26,582 nt of DNA from positions 1 through 26,582 of the IMG/VR virus record IMGVR_UViG_3300025000_000378; one strand, written 5' to 3'. This document shows, one piece after another, positions 15,773 to 22,981 of this stretch. This stretch comes from a virus. The notes under the pieces were generated by a model. The model searched no databases, had not been told where the DNA came from, and saw only the letters and a list, made by a program, of their open reading frames with translations. A program made the position numbers and the translations under genes. Positions within the stretch are counted from its first letter, which is position 1; each line of letters starts with the position of its first letter.

Positions 15773-16990
15773 CTAACTGTTTTCCAACACATTGAAATAT
15801 TTATAATTATCATCTAATAAATTATCATATTCAAAATTCTTATATTTTTTCTCAAACTCTTTAAACTGTTCTGGTGTATTCTTTCCAAATCCGTATTCTT
15901 TGTGAAAAATTGCATGTAAACTATTAATAATGCAAATTCCAGGATATTTCTTATGTTTTTCAATACATTGCGTCTTCAATATTTCTAATTCATCTTCACT
16001 ATATTCAGATATTGATTGTTTTAAATTTAAATTATTCTCATTTAAAATTTCTTCTAATATTAAATCAAATCCAAATAAATGATGTATTATATCAAATCGT
16101 TGATTAGTTAAAACACATTTATAGTTACAATTCTTCATAGATTCTTTTTTCCAATCAACAATACAATTTCTTAAATATTCATATAAAGATGATCTTCCAC
16201 CTTTCCAATTATGATTATTTTCTCCTGAATTATTCTCAATAGCACATATAGAACATCCACTACCACTTACTAAATTATTATATGAAATTTCTTGAATAAT
16301 ATTTTTATGTAATGGACATATATATTTCAATTTAGAATTATTATTTATATAATCTTCTTTAGTAGATATAAGAATATACTTTCTTTTCTTAAATGCTTCT
16401 TGGACAATACTAAAATCTAATCTTTTTTGTTGACTTAATTTATCATAAGAACAATATTTACATCCTTGATTTTTATATTTAAAATTTCCATATCTAATAG
16501 ACTGAATACCTTTATCTTTATGACTTGGACAAATAAATTCCATATAATCATCTGGACTATAATATTCTTTTGTTAATAAAATTAAATTTCTTTCTTCAAA
16601 TTCTTTTTTAACTAAATCAATATTATTTTTACGAATACTATTTACAATTTTTTTATAAATATCTGGAAGTTTTACAGAAGATTTTACACCTTTCTTTAAT
16701 AAACATAATTCAACTTGTTTATCATGTTTATGCTTTTCACAAGCATCTTTAATTATTGGTTGATTTTTATGACTATTGATGTATTTATAATATGATTTTG
16801 GTATTATTGTTTCTATTCCTTCTTCTAAACAATAATCACACAAACATTCAATTCCTATATTGCTACCTTCTAATAATTTATGAACATCTATTGTATAAAC
16901 TTTTTTATATTCCCATGTTAATCCTAAACTTTCTATATATGGTTTATTATTAGACAAGCATGTTACCTCTACTTCTTTTGTTATTAACAT
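15773..16990 (-). CDS. zinc-ribbon HNH endonuclease
   Basis: A 405-residue protein. The first 260 residues hold several zinc-ribbon-like units: IECLCDYCLEEG; YMEFICPSHKDKG with GCKYCSYDK; LKYICPLHKN with GSGCSICAIENN. They alternate with SIVQEAFKKRKYILISTKEDY-type helices. NNHNWKGGRSSLYEYLR then leads to an HNH core: CNYKCVLTNQRFDIIHHLFG, then ICIINSLHAIFHKEYGFGKN with the H-N-H ligands, and TPEQFKEFEKKY. This is typical of free-standing homing HNH enzymes. It lies directly upstream of the terminase genes, where some phages encode an HNH needed for packaging, so a packaging role cannot be excluded. It appears intact and has an elaborate leader upstream. Confidence 0.8.
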   Translation of the reverse strand: MLITKEVEVTCLSNNKPYIESLGLTWEYKKVYTIDVHKLLEGSNIGIECLCDYCLEEGIETIIPKSYYKYINSHKNQPIIKDACEKHKHDKQVELCLLKKGVKSSVKLPDIYKKIVNSIRKNNIDLVKKEFEERNLILLTKEYYSPDDYMEFICPSHKDKGIQSIRYGNFKYKNQGCKYCSYDKLSQQKRLDFSIVQEAFKKRKYILISTKEDYINNNSKLKYICPLHKNIIQEISYNNLVSGSGCSICAIENNSGENNHNWKGGRSSLYEYLRNCIVDWKKESMKNCNYKCVLTNQRFDIIHHLFGFDLILEEILNENNLNLKQSISEYSEDELEILKTQCIEKHKKYPGICIINSLHAIFHKEYGFGKNTPEQFKEFEKKYKNFEYDNLLDDNYKYFNVLENS

Positions 16991-17000
16991 TCCTAATCAA

Positions 17001-17041
17001 CCTCCACGCAATTTATTTTTACTTTCAAATTTTTCTACGCA
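17001..17041 (-). promoter_or_regulatory. HNH-gene ribosome site with two sequences complementary to the terminator
   Basis: The ribosome site in TTGCGTGGAGG (17001-17011) can pair with CTACGCAA inside the terminator hairpin (plus 17077-17084): 8 bp with one G-U. A second copy of the complement, TGCGTAG (17035-17041), matches the same element over 7 bp without mismatch. The two sites would compete for it. This is a candidate switch; it is not tested. Confidence 0.4.
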
Positions 17042-17045
17042 TTAT

Positions 17046-17121
17046 CCTTAAAATAAAAAATAAAAAAGAAGTTAGGTTGCGTAGAGAGGGGATCATGACT
17101 CCCCTAAAATACCTAACTTCT
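17046..17121 (-). terminator. strong composite intrinsic terminator in the HNH leader
   Basis: Perfect 10-bp arms AGAAGTTAGG and CCTAACTTCT (17067-17076 and 17112-17121) enclose an inner GGGG/CCCC stem (17088-17091 and 17101-17104). On the minus strand they are followed by a long TTTTTTATTTTTTATTTT run. It is the strongest terminator in the window. It stands between the tail-gene unit and the HNH-terminase unit, so all packaging genes downstream need read-through or an internal promoter. TATAAT matches at 17144-17149 and 17155-17160 lie just upstream, without good -35 boxes. Confidence 0.85.
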
Positions 17122-17383
17122 CTAAAATAAACATATAAAATTTATTATAATAAAATTATAATCTAATACTAAACTACCAACCTAAAAAATATCACAACCA
17201 AATCTCACATTTATACTAAATAATAAAGCACAAGAAAACTATGCTAACCAATCAAAACAAATTAGCATAGTTCAATCTACCTTATTATTAAATTTGTCCT
17301 TTCGACTACTATATAACTTCTTTGTTGGGATTCTACACCCATAAAATTCTTAATCATCATACATCAAATTCCACTACTCAACA
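17122..17383 (-). other. intergenic region between tail unit and HNH leader
   Basis: No coding frame of note. It contains the hairpin at 17237-17272 and two TATAAT-like boxes near 17144-17160. I see no tRNA and no second gene. The sequence is AT-rich and otherwise unstructured to the eye. Confidence 0.5.
17237..17272 (-). terminator. hairpin terminating the tail-gene unit
   Basis: Perfect 11-bp arms AACTATGCTAA and TTAGCATAGTT (17237-17247 and 17262-17272) with a 14-nt loop. On the minus strand it is followed by TTCTTGTGC, so the U-run is weak. It lies about 110 nt after the stop of the BppU-N-like gene. It is likely a terminator or a 3'-end stabilising hairpin. Confidence 0.6.
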
Positions 17384-17704
17384 CTACCCAATAACTCCAT
17401 CCACAACAATACTAAATTTATCAGTATAAAACACATCTCCATCAATAAATGTTAATTTAATCTGTGCATTATAAATATATTCTCTAGGAAAATCACCACT
17501 TTCAACTATATATTTAACCTTACCACTTGTCTTAGGTTCTAAAATATCACATTCTTTTATATATGTAACTTTATATCCTCTATATATTAATTCTGCTTTT
17601 AATACATTTGTTAAATTCATTATACTTATTTCTATTTTACCATTTATTGTTTTCTTTTCTTTAACAATAAATATTAATTCTTCTCCAACATCACCTGTTT
17701 TCAT
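17384..17704 (-). CDS. BppU-N-like baseplate/tail protein
   Basis: A 106-residue beta-rich protein. It opens with KTGDVGEELIFIVKEKK, continues ...LIYRGYKVTYIKECDI, then SGKVKYIVESGDF and IYNAQIKLTFIDGDVFYTDKF. The succession of a polarity statement, then GKV.Y....GD, then the QIKLTF.DG strand resembles the N-terminal domain of baseplate upper proteins (BppU_N), which attaches receptor-binding proteins to the baseplate. It follows the repeat protein by only 4 nt, and a GAGGTG site lies about 13 nt before the ATG. It is the last gene of the tail unit. The call rests on pattern only. Confidence 0.5.
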   Translation of the reverse strand: MKTGDVGEELIFIVKEKKTINGKIEISIMNLTNVLKAELIYRGYKVTYIKECDILEPKTSGKVKYIVESGDFPREYIYNAQIKLTFIDGDVFYTDKFSIVVDGVIG

Positions 17705-17708
17705 TTGC

Positions 17709-18896
17709 CTATATTATCACCTCAAATTCCTTATAACTCTCAATTGATACTTCAATTTCTTTAAGTAATTCAATATAAACTATAAATTCTAATTGTTTGA
17801 CAGATATATCATCAGAAGAAATAATAATCCTCTTTAAATCTTCTAATACACTAATATATAATTGTATATTCCTTCTTAAATCACTACTAATACTAACTGA
17901 CCTATTAACATGTCTCAACACATCAGCAAATATAATTTTACTATTTAATATACTTCTAATTGTATCTATTGATAAAATATCATTAACAATTAATTTCCTA
18001 TTCAAATCACCATTAAATTGTACACTATTTAACAATATTCTCAATAAATCTACATTAACAATAGTTATATCTTGATTAGTTAATATTCTTAACAAATCTA
18101 CATTTACATTATCACTAACTAATATATTTCTTAATGTATCACTATTTAGAGATATATTATTTAATACAATTCTATTTGTATCATTATTAATTATATTACT
18201 ATTCAATAATATCCTAAACAAATCACTATTAATCACATCAGTATTAACTATTAATCTTTTACTATCACTATTAATAATATCATCAATAATTAATTTTCTA
18301 AGTAAATCAACATTTACAATAGTAATATCTGTTGAAGTAATAACTCTTAAAGTATCAATTAATACATTTACATTGTTATTAATATTTCTTGATAAATCAC
18401 TATTAGTATTTTCTGTTATATGTATAATTCTCAATAAATCATTATTAATAGAAATAGTATTGATTATATTCCTTGATGTATCTGTGTTCAATATGTCACT
18501 ATTTAATATAATCCTTAAACTATCATTGTTGATATTAATACTATTTTCTATATGTCTAATTGAATCACTATTTACTAATTCATCATTCAATACAATACGC
18601 AAAATATCATTATCAATAGAAACACTATTATTAATAATTCTAATATTATCACTATTTAAAGATATATTATTTACAATATTTCTCAAAGTATCAATATTTG
18701 TAGATATTGTATTATATAATATCCTGATATTGTCAGTGTTAATTGTATCAATTATATTTACATATCTCATAGTATCATTATTAACTATATCAGATAATAC
18801 TAATTGACGATTTGTATCTACTGATATAGTTACATTAAATGTAATTTCTAATGTTCTATTAAATGGTTGTCTGTTAAATTTACTTCTATTAAACAT
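17709..18896 (-). CDS. 14-residue DxxR repeat protein, tail-associated
   Basis: A 395-residue protein that begins MFNRSKFNRQPFNR, an N-terminus I associate with phage tail or capsid-surface proteins. Then come 24 tandem units of the form D-x-x-R followed by ten mostly Ile/Val/Leu/Asn/Ser residues, running from D27 to about residue 365. All are 14 residues long except units 12 and 18, which are 16 and both contain DITIVNVDLLR. A solenoid-like or fibrous beta structure with an Asp and Arg ladder is likely. The last 30 residues are different (VKQLEFIVYIELLKEIEVSI). It lies between the esterase fibre and the BppU-N-like gene, so a surface or host-contact role is inferred. The function is unknown. 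Confidence 0.6.
   Translation of the reverse strand: MFNRSKFNRQPFNRTLEITFNVTISVDTNRQLVLSDIVNNDTMRYVNIIDTINTDNIRILYNTISTNIDTLRNIVNNISLNSDNIRIINNSVSIDNDILRIVLNDELVNSDSIRHIENSININNDSLRIILNSDILNTDTSRNIINTISINNDLLRIIHITENTNSDLSRNINNNVNVLIDTLRVITSTDITIVNVDLLRKLIIDDIINSDSKRLIVNTDVINSDLFRILLNSNIINNDTNRIVLNNISLNSDTLRNILVSDNVNVDLLRILTNQDITIVNVDLLRILLNSVQFNGDLNRKLIVNDILSIDTIRSILNSKIIFADVLRHVNRSVSISSDLRRNIQLYISVLEDLKRIIISSDDISVKQLEFIVYIELLKEIEVSIESYKEFEVII
17795..18818 (-). repeat. 24 tandem 42-bp coding repeats
   Basis: The repeat array of the DxxR protein. The unit is 42 nt, and two units are 48 nt. Copies are diverged but keep GA(T/C)-N6-(AGA/CGT) and the Asn/Ser-rich junction. Copy number could change by recombination. 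It is not a CRISPR array, since there are no constant repeats with unique spacers and the frame is protein-coding throughout. Confidence 0.7.
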
Positions 18897-18925
18897 TTAT
18901 CAACTAATCCACTCCTTTCAAGGAG

Positions 18926-21085
18926 TTATAAAATTTTATCTAATACTATAGATGCAATATCTCTATGTCCATACACATTAGGATGAACACTATCATAATA
19001 ATATCCTAATGATGTTGCGATAGCAGAACTACCATATAAACTATAAATATCTAAATATGAACAACTTTTTGCAGTTGCTACTTCTTGACAAGCCGTTACA
19101 TATTCACTTTGTAGATATGTTCCTGATTGAGTTGATATACCTATAGTTGTTATTAATACATCACCTATTGTTAATGCTTTATCAACTAATGTTTCAAGAT
19201 TTGTTTTATATGTTGCTGGATCTATATTTTGAGAATAGTCATTTGCAATTAAACTAATAATAGTTAGAGTTGGTGGTAAAATATTAAATACAGCAACATC
19301 TGCTAATGCACTTCCAACATAATTACCTATTATTGCAGCAACTTTACCCATCATATTAACTCTTATGCCTTTATTCCCTTTTATTGGGTATGCACCAATA
19401 AGTCTTACTTTATGTGCTGTATTAGAATCTGTATTTTTAATAACTACTGTATGATCCCCATCAGATAGTCCATCTATTGCAAATTCAGCACAACCTACAG
19501 TTGTTGCATTGTATGAATTGAAATCTACAGGAGTTCCACCATCTACAGTGGCACTAAATGTAGAACCAGCCGCACCAGTTACAGCAAGTATTCTTAATCC
19601 TGTACCATTAAATGAAAAAGTTGCAGTATCATTTTGTGTAAAGGTGTATTTATGAGTTTTTGCTATTCCAAGATTAGCAGTATCAGTAGTCCAATCTCCA
19701 GTAAATGACCATGCTGGATATAAGGAATCTAATTGATAAACTGGTGAAATTCCTATTCCAACATCACCATATCTATTTTTTAATACATTTCTTATTATTC
19801 CAATAAAACTATTTGCAATTATAGTATTTAAAGAATTTCCTGCAACCTTACCTTCCGTAATAGAATCCCCTATAAAATTTAGATTGTATATTGCTTCTTC
19901 TCCTGCTAATAATCTTGCTAATGCAAATCTCCATTTTCTTAATGTTATATCAGTATTTATATTTTTTGAAAAATAAACATCTGTCTGTAATTCTGTTAGA
20001 TCATTAATTTTAGATGTTAAAACAGAATAATCTTGATTTAAATTTAATTCTTCATTATAGCTTCTTGGCATAAATAATAAATCTACATCTCCTGCACATA
20101 CTTGTACTTGAGATATATCAATATAACCTGCACCTACAAAATCTTCTGAAGTTGTTGAATTACATCTTGTTTGTATTGATGAACCCCATTGATACATAAA
20201 ACCTATAATTAAATTATCATCATTGTTTGTTCCAAATGTTTTTCCACTTAAAGTATTTGTTGTGAATGTAAATGTATATTTAGTCAAAGTAGATGTTAAA
20301 GTAAAATTAGTCCCATTTAATGTCTCAATTGCCGATGGACTACCTAAAGTGCCATATAATTGTTGTAAATATATCCCTATTCTTTTATTTGCAATATTTG
20401 ATTTTGCCCAAAAAGATACTGTAACCTTTTTATCTAACCCGCACAAACATCTAACACCATTAATTATTTTTTGACGAACATAATAATAAGAATTAGATCC
20501 AAAAGAAGTTCCAGATCCATCAACATCTACTCTATAACTATAAACAGATCCTGGTAAGCTTCCTGAAGACAAAATAGATTGACTATGTTCTATTGTAGGG
20601 AGAAGACCTCCGTCTGCATTAATAGATAATTCCCATTTTTCTGCCAATATAGAACTTGATAAAGGATTAATAAAAACAATTCCATTTAACCATAATTCAA
20701 AATTTCCATTAATTACTGCTTGACGAGACATTGAAATGCTATGATATTCTGAATTTATATGATTTATATAATTATCATTATTCTCATCTATATTGCTAAC
20801 TAAACTACTATAATCATAATTTGTAAAATTTCTACCAATACTAGTTCCACTACTCCATCCTTTTGCAATACCTTCAAATCCTCTTACACAACCTGTTAAA
20901 TCATTACCAGAAATATCTGTATATGTAATTGTTTCTGTATCTTCACCTGTACCAATAGTTGCTTCATTAGGTGCAGATGGTAATTTAGAGGGATCTGTTA
21001 TGGATATTGTTGTTTGTGAATTAGTTATATCGTTTGATAATTGTGTTACTGGAGAATTGACAATTCCAGGAAACATAGTTTGCAT
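18926..21085 (-). CDS. tail fibre with SGNH esterase domain
   Basis: A 719-residue protein. Residues 1-125 are an N-terminal attachment part (ITDPSKLPSAPNEATIG, ITYTDISGNDLTGCVRGFEG). Residues 125-340 resemble a carbohydrate-binding beta sandwich (INGNFELWLNG, VTVSFWAKSNI, IDISQVQVCAGD). Residues 398-719 form an SGNH hydrolase with the nucleophile in FIGDSITEG (G406-D407-S408), a possible block with LIANDYSQN, and the dyad DSVHPNVYGH (D698, H701). A second jelly-roll-like domain (about 450-580, GLRILAVTGAAGSTFSATV) is inserted in the hydrolase. It probably deacetylates cell-surface polysaccharide during adsorption. All catalytic residues are present. The ATG is preceded by AAGGAG at a rather long spacing, and a second ATG at residue 4 is possible. 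Confidence 0.8.
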   Translation of the reverse strand: MQTMFPGIVNSPVTQLSNDITNSQTTISITDPSKLPSAPNEATIGTGEDTETITYTDISGNDLTGCVRGFEGIAKGWSSGTSIGRNFTNYDYSSLVSNIDENNDNYINHINSEYHSISMSRQAVINGNFELWLNGIVFINPLSSSILAEKWELSINADGGLLPTIEHSQSILSSGSLPGSVYSYRVDVDGSGTSFGSNSYYYVRQKIINGVRCLCGLDKKVTVSFWAKSNIANKRIGIYLQQLYGTLGSPSAIETLNGTNFTLTSTLTKYTFTFTTNTLSGKTFGTNNDDNLIIGFMYQWGSSIQTRCNSTTSEDFVGAGYIDISQVQVCAGDVDLLFMPRSYNEELNLNQDYSVLTSKINDLTELQTDVYFSKNINTDITLRKWRFALARLLAGEEAIYNLNFIGDSITEGKVAGNSLNTIIANSFIGIIRNVLKNRYGDVGIGISPVYQLDSLYPAWSFTGDWTTDTANLGIAKTHKYTFTQNDTATFSFNGTGLRILAVTGAAGSTFSATVDGGTPVDFNSYNATTVGCAEFAIDGLSDGDHTVVIKNTDSNTAHKVRLIGAYPIKGNKGIRVNMMGKVAAIIGNYVGSALADVAVFNILPPTLTIISLIANDYSQNIDPATYKTNLETLVDKALTIGDVLITTIGISTQSGTYLQSEYVTACQEVATAKSCSYLDIYSLYGSSAIATSLGYYYDSVHPNVYGHRDIASIVLDKIL

Positions 21086-21102
21086 ATTATGTTATCAACT
21101 CC

Positions 21103-21501
21103 TTACACAGCACCTATTGTACAACTAACAACTAAATCTGTCCCCTGATCATTTTGTGGAGTTTCATCACTAGTTGATTTTGCTTTGGCATAAAATATAG
21201 TATTTGTTGCATCAATAACACTAGTAATAGTTAATGGATCACCATATGCTTCAAATGTTATTCCATCTAAACTTAATGCCCATTTTGATGCAGAATCACC
21301 TGTTGGTGTAATTATTAAATCTCCTACAGTCAAATATCCAGTTTCACAACGTAATGCTAATTTTATATTGCTTGAAATCTCATTATTACTTGCATTTAAA
21401 ACACAGCTTATTGGCGAAGTAGAATCTCCTTCCGACACTTGAGTTCCGTCTGTACCGCCAGATGTAATAGAAGCACCTTGATATACATGAATATATGCCA
21501 T
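21103..21501 (-). CDS. small Ig-like tail/virion protein
   Basis: A 132-residue beta-rich protein with a strong AAAGGAGG site that overlaps the stop codon of the preceding endonuclease, so the two are tightly coupled. It starts MAYIHVYQGASITSGGTDG and contains DSTSPISCVLNASNNEISSN, YLTVGDLIITPTG, KWALSLDG and FYAKAKSTSDETPQNDQGTD, which read as successive strands of an Ig-like fold. It lies directly before the esterase fibre and is probably a virion decoration or fibre accessory protein. No named family is recognised. Confidence 0.55.
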   Translation of the reverse strand: MAYIHVYQGASITSGGTDGTQVSEGDSTSPISCVLNASNNEISSNIKLALRCETGYLTVGDLIITPTGDSASKWALSLDGITFEAYGDPLTITSVIDATNTIFYAKAKSTSDETPQNDQGTDLVVSCTIGAV

Positions 21502-21505
21502 TTAT

Positions 21506-22567
21506 TTATACCTCCTTTAATATATCAATTAAAATATCATCAATATTGTCAAAATCATAATACCAAATCTCAAGTAATTTTATATTATTATTTTTAGCAT
21601 ATTCTCTTTTTCGTTTATCATGTTCTAACTGTTTTAAAAAATCATCATAAGATTCATGAAATCCTTTAATGTATCTTTCATGTTGCTCACCTTGATATTC
21701 AATTAATAGGTTATATTTTGGTATAAAATAATCATATGATAATAGTCCATTGCCTAAACCTACTAAACCATCATATTTCATTTGATATATAAAATACATT
21801 TTTTGAAATTTATATTTATCTTCTAATTGATCAAATTCTTTTTGAGATATTTTAATCCAATTATTATTTATTAATACTTCATCTATTTTCTTTTCACCTT
21901 TAGATTTACAACATTCTGAACAACCATTACCACTATTTCTACTTCTAATTTGAGCATACCAACTATAATTACATTCTTTACATTTCCACCAAGCATATCT
22001 TGCACTACCGCAAGTCACATCCCAAGGTGTTAAATCACCATTTAATGTTGGATGCCATTCAGATACAAGTTTAGGATTTTTATTTGCTAGGCAATTAGAT
22101 AATCCTACTTGCTTACCTGCACAATAAGGACAACAATTACCATTTAAAATATCTTTCCACGGTGCTTCAAATTCTTCTTCACAACCATCTTTTAAACATT
22201 TCCATTTAAGATTTTTATTATTACCATTATATGTATCACTTAATAATTCAAATGATTTATTATTTAATTTGCACCAATTAATTATATTTTTTACTGTAAA
22301 AATATTATGCTTGTCATATATTCTAGGCATAAATCCTCTTTTTATAGTAGACTGTAATTGAGAAATAGTTATTGAATAATAATAATTATTACTATCTTTA
22401 AAAATTAATTTTTCATCACTGTCTTTATAATTTTCATTTAATAATTCTAAATCAATATTATTAATTTTTAAATATAGTTTGATATTTTGTATAGTGTATG
22501 GATTTGATTTATAAAATTTTGATTTCGTACAAAATTTATCTAAAGATAAAAAAGAATCATAAGTCAT
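21506..22567 (-). CDS. zinc-ribbon PD-(D/E)XK homing endonuclease, N-terminus probably longer
   Basis: From the first ATG it has 353 residues. It holds a row of about 65-residue units like those of the 539-residue nuclease, but the first ones have lost their cysteines (IQNIKLYLKINNIDLELLNE). A real zinc unit follows (LKWKCLKDGCEEEF, NCCPYCAGKQ), then a ribbon of the WWKCKECNYSWYAQI...GCSECC type. The nuclease domain has LLSYDYFIPKYNLLIEYQGE and QHERY, with the D and E-x-x-E/H ligands of the EDxHD/PD-(D/E)XK kind, and ends with NIKLLEIWYYDF. The frame stays open 43 codons upstream with repeat-like sequence, so the ATG is internal (see the 5' extension). It heads the tail-gene unit. Confidence 0.75.
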   Translation of the reverse strand: MTYDSFLSLDKFCTKSKFYKSNPYTIQNIKLYLKINNIDLELLNENYKDSDEKLIFKDSNNYYYSITISQLQSTIKRGFMPRIYDKHNIFTVKNIINWCKLNNKSFELLSDTYNGNNKNLKWKCLKDGCEEEFEAPWKDILNGNCCPYCAGKQVGLSNCLANKNPKLVSEWHPTLNGDLTPWDVTCGSARYAWWKCKECNYSWYAQIRSRNSGNGCSECCKSKGEKKIDEVLINNNWIKISQKEFDQLEDKYKFQKMYFIYQMKYDGLVGLGNGLLSYDYFIPKYNLLIEYQGEQHERYIKGFHESYDDFLKQLEHDKRKREYAKNNNIKLLEIWYYDFDNIDDILIDILKEV

Positions 22568-22696
22568 GTAATATAGAAAACCTTCTATATCTTCTAATAT
22601 TAATTTTTCTTTGCAATTAATATATTTTTTACTAACTAATTTAATATTAAGTTTACTAAGATTGTATTTGACTTCATCATATTTATATATATTTAA
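22568..22696 (-). other. 5' extension of the endonuclease frame without a normal start codon
   Basis: The frame is open from the ATG at 22567 back to a TGA at 22697-22699 and encodes a convincing repeat unit (IYKYDEVKYNLSKLNIKLV, SKKYINCKEKLI). A CTGGAG ribosome site lies at plus 22702-22707, but the only start-like in-frame codon is ATA at 22688-22690. The tandem ATGs at 22675-22680 are out of frame. Either translation starts at ATA, or an ATG was lost by mutation and the protein is now made from the internal ATG, or a one-base change has occurred. Confidence 0.6.
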
Positions 22697-22740
22697 TCAC
22701 ACTCCAGTTCTAAATTTTCAAAACACCACAATACAAACAT
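22693..22740 (-). CDS. possible 15-codon leader peptide
   Basis: An ATG 3 nt after GGAG opens a short frame encoding MFVLWCFENLELECD and ending in TAA at 22693-22695. Its stop overlaps the start of the endonuclease open frame, and the endonuclease ribosome site CTGGAG lies inside it. Translation of the leader could therefore open or occlude that site. The spacing of its own ribosome site is short. Speculative. Confidence 0.25.
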   Translation of the reverse strand: MFVLWCFENLELECD

Positions 22741-22756
22741 AAACTCCAGTATTTAT

Positions 22757-22805
22757 TAAAATAAAATAAAAAAAGGATGTATCCTGGAGTAAAATACATC
22801 CTTTT
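22757..22805 (-). terminator. intrinsic terminator whose loop matches the downstream ribosome sites
   Basis: The arms GGATGTAT and ATACATCC (extended by AAAA/TTTT) enclose the loop TTTACTCCAGG, followed by TTTTTTTATTTTATTTT on the minus strand. ACTCCAG in the loop (plus 22784-22790) is the exact complement of CTGGAGT, which occurs twice downstream (plus 22743-22749 and 22701-22707) as the two ribosome sites. It is the last hairpin of the leader. Confidence 0.85.
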
Positions 22806-22807
22806 AA

Positions 22808-22890
22808 TTAGGAGTAGCTAATTCCTAATAATTTTAATTTTTTATTTCATTAATTTACAAAATAATTATTAGTTAATTAATTTTGTAAAT
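22808..22890 (-). promoter_or_regulatory. two further leader hairpins
   Basis: Arms TTAGGA and TCCTAA (22808-22828) form a short hairpin. Arms ATTTACAAAAT and ATTTTGTAAAT (22853-22863 and 22880-22890) form a perfect 11-bp AT-rich one. They lie in series between the terminator of the Cys-rich gene unit and the leader terminator at 22757-22805. No coding frame is present in this gap. Confidence 0.6.
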
Positions 22891-22920
22891 ATAAAAAGAC
22901 ACTAATTTTTAGTTAATGTC
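22891..22920 (-). terminator. terminator after the Cys-rich gene
   Basis: On the minus strand the arms GACATTAA and TTAGTGTC pair with one G-U, followed by TTTTTATATTT. It lies about 60 nt after the stop of the Cys-rich protein gene and ends that unit, unless it is the first hairpin of the next leader. Confidence 0.7.
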
Positions 22921-22935
22921 CTTATAACTTACAAA

Positions 22936-22944
22936 ATTATATCA
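22936..22944 (-). promoter_or_regulatory. extended -10 promoter candidate
   Basis: TGATATAAT on the minus strand is a perfect extended -10 (TGN-TATAAT). The -35 region at 17 nt (TATATT) is poor, which extended -10 promoters tolerate. It would start transcription near 22929, just before the hairpin series that leads to the zinc-ribbon endonuclease and tail genes. Confidence 0.45.
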
Positions 22945-22981
22945 TTATTCTAATATTAAATATACATTAAAATTTATTATA

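Noticed and set aside
17122-17383. tRNA or small gene in the large intergenic gap
   Set aside because: No cloverleaf or T-arm consensus and no frame with a ribosome site were found; only a hairpin and TATAAT-like boxes.
18373-18807. Plus-strand 144-codon open frame
   Set aside because: It is the antisense shadow of the DxxR repeats, is Leu/Ile/Ser-rich and lacks a ribosome site. Other plus-strand frames in the window are likewise shadows.
17795-18818. Regular 42-bp repeats resembling a CRISPR-like array
   Set aside because: The repeats are diverged throughout, have no constant repeat/spacer division and encode one continuous protein frame.
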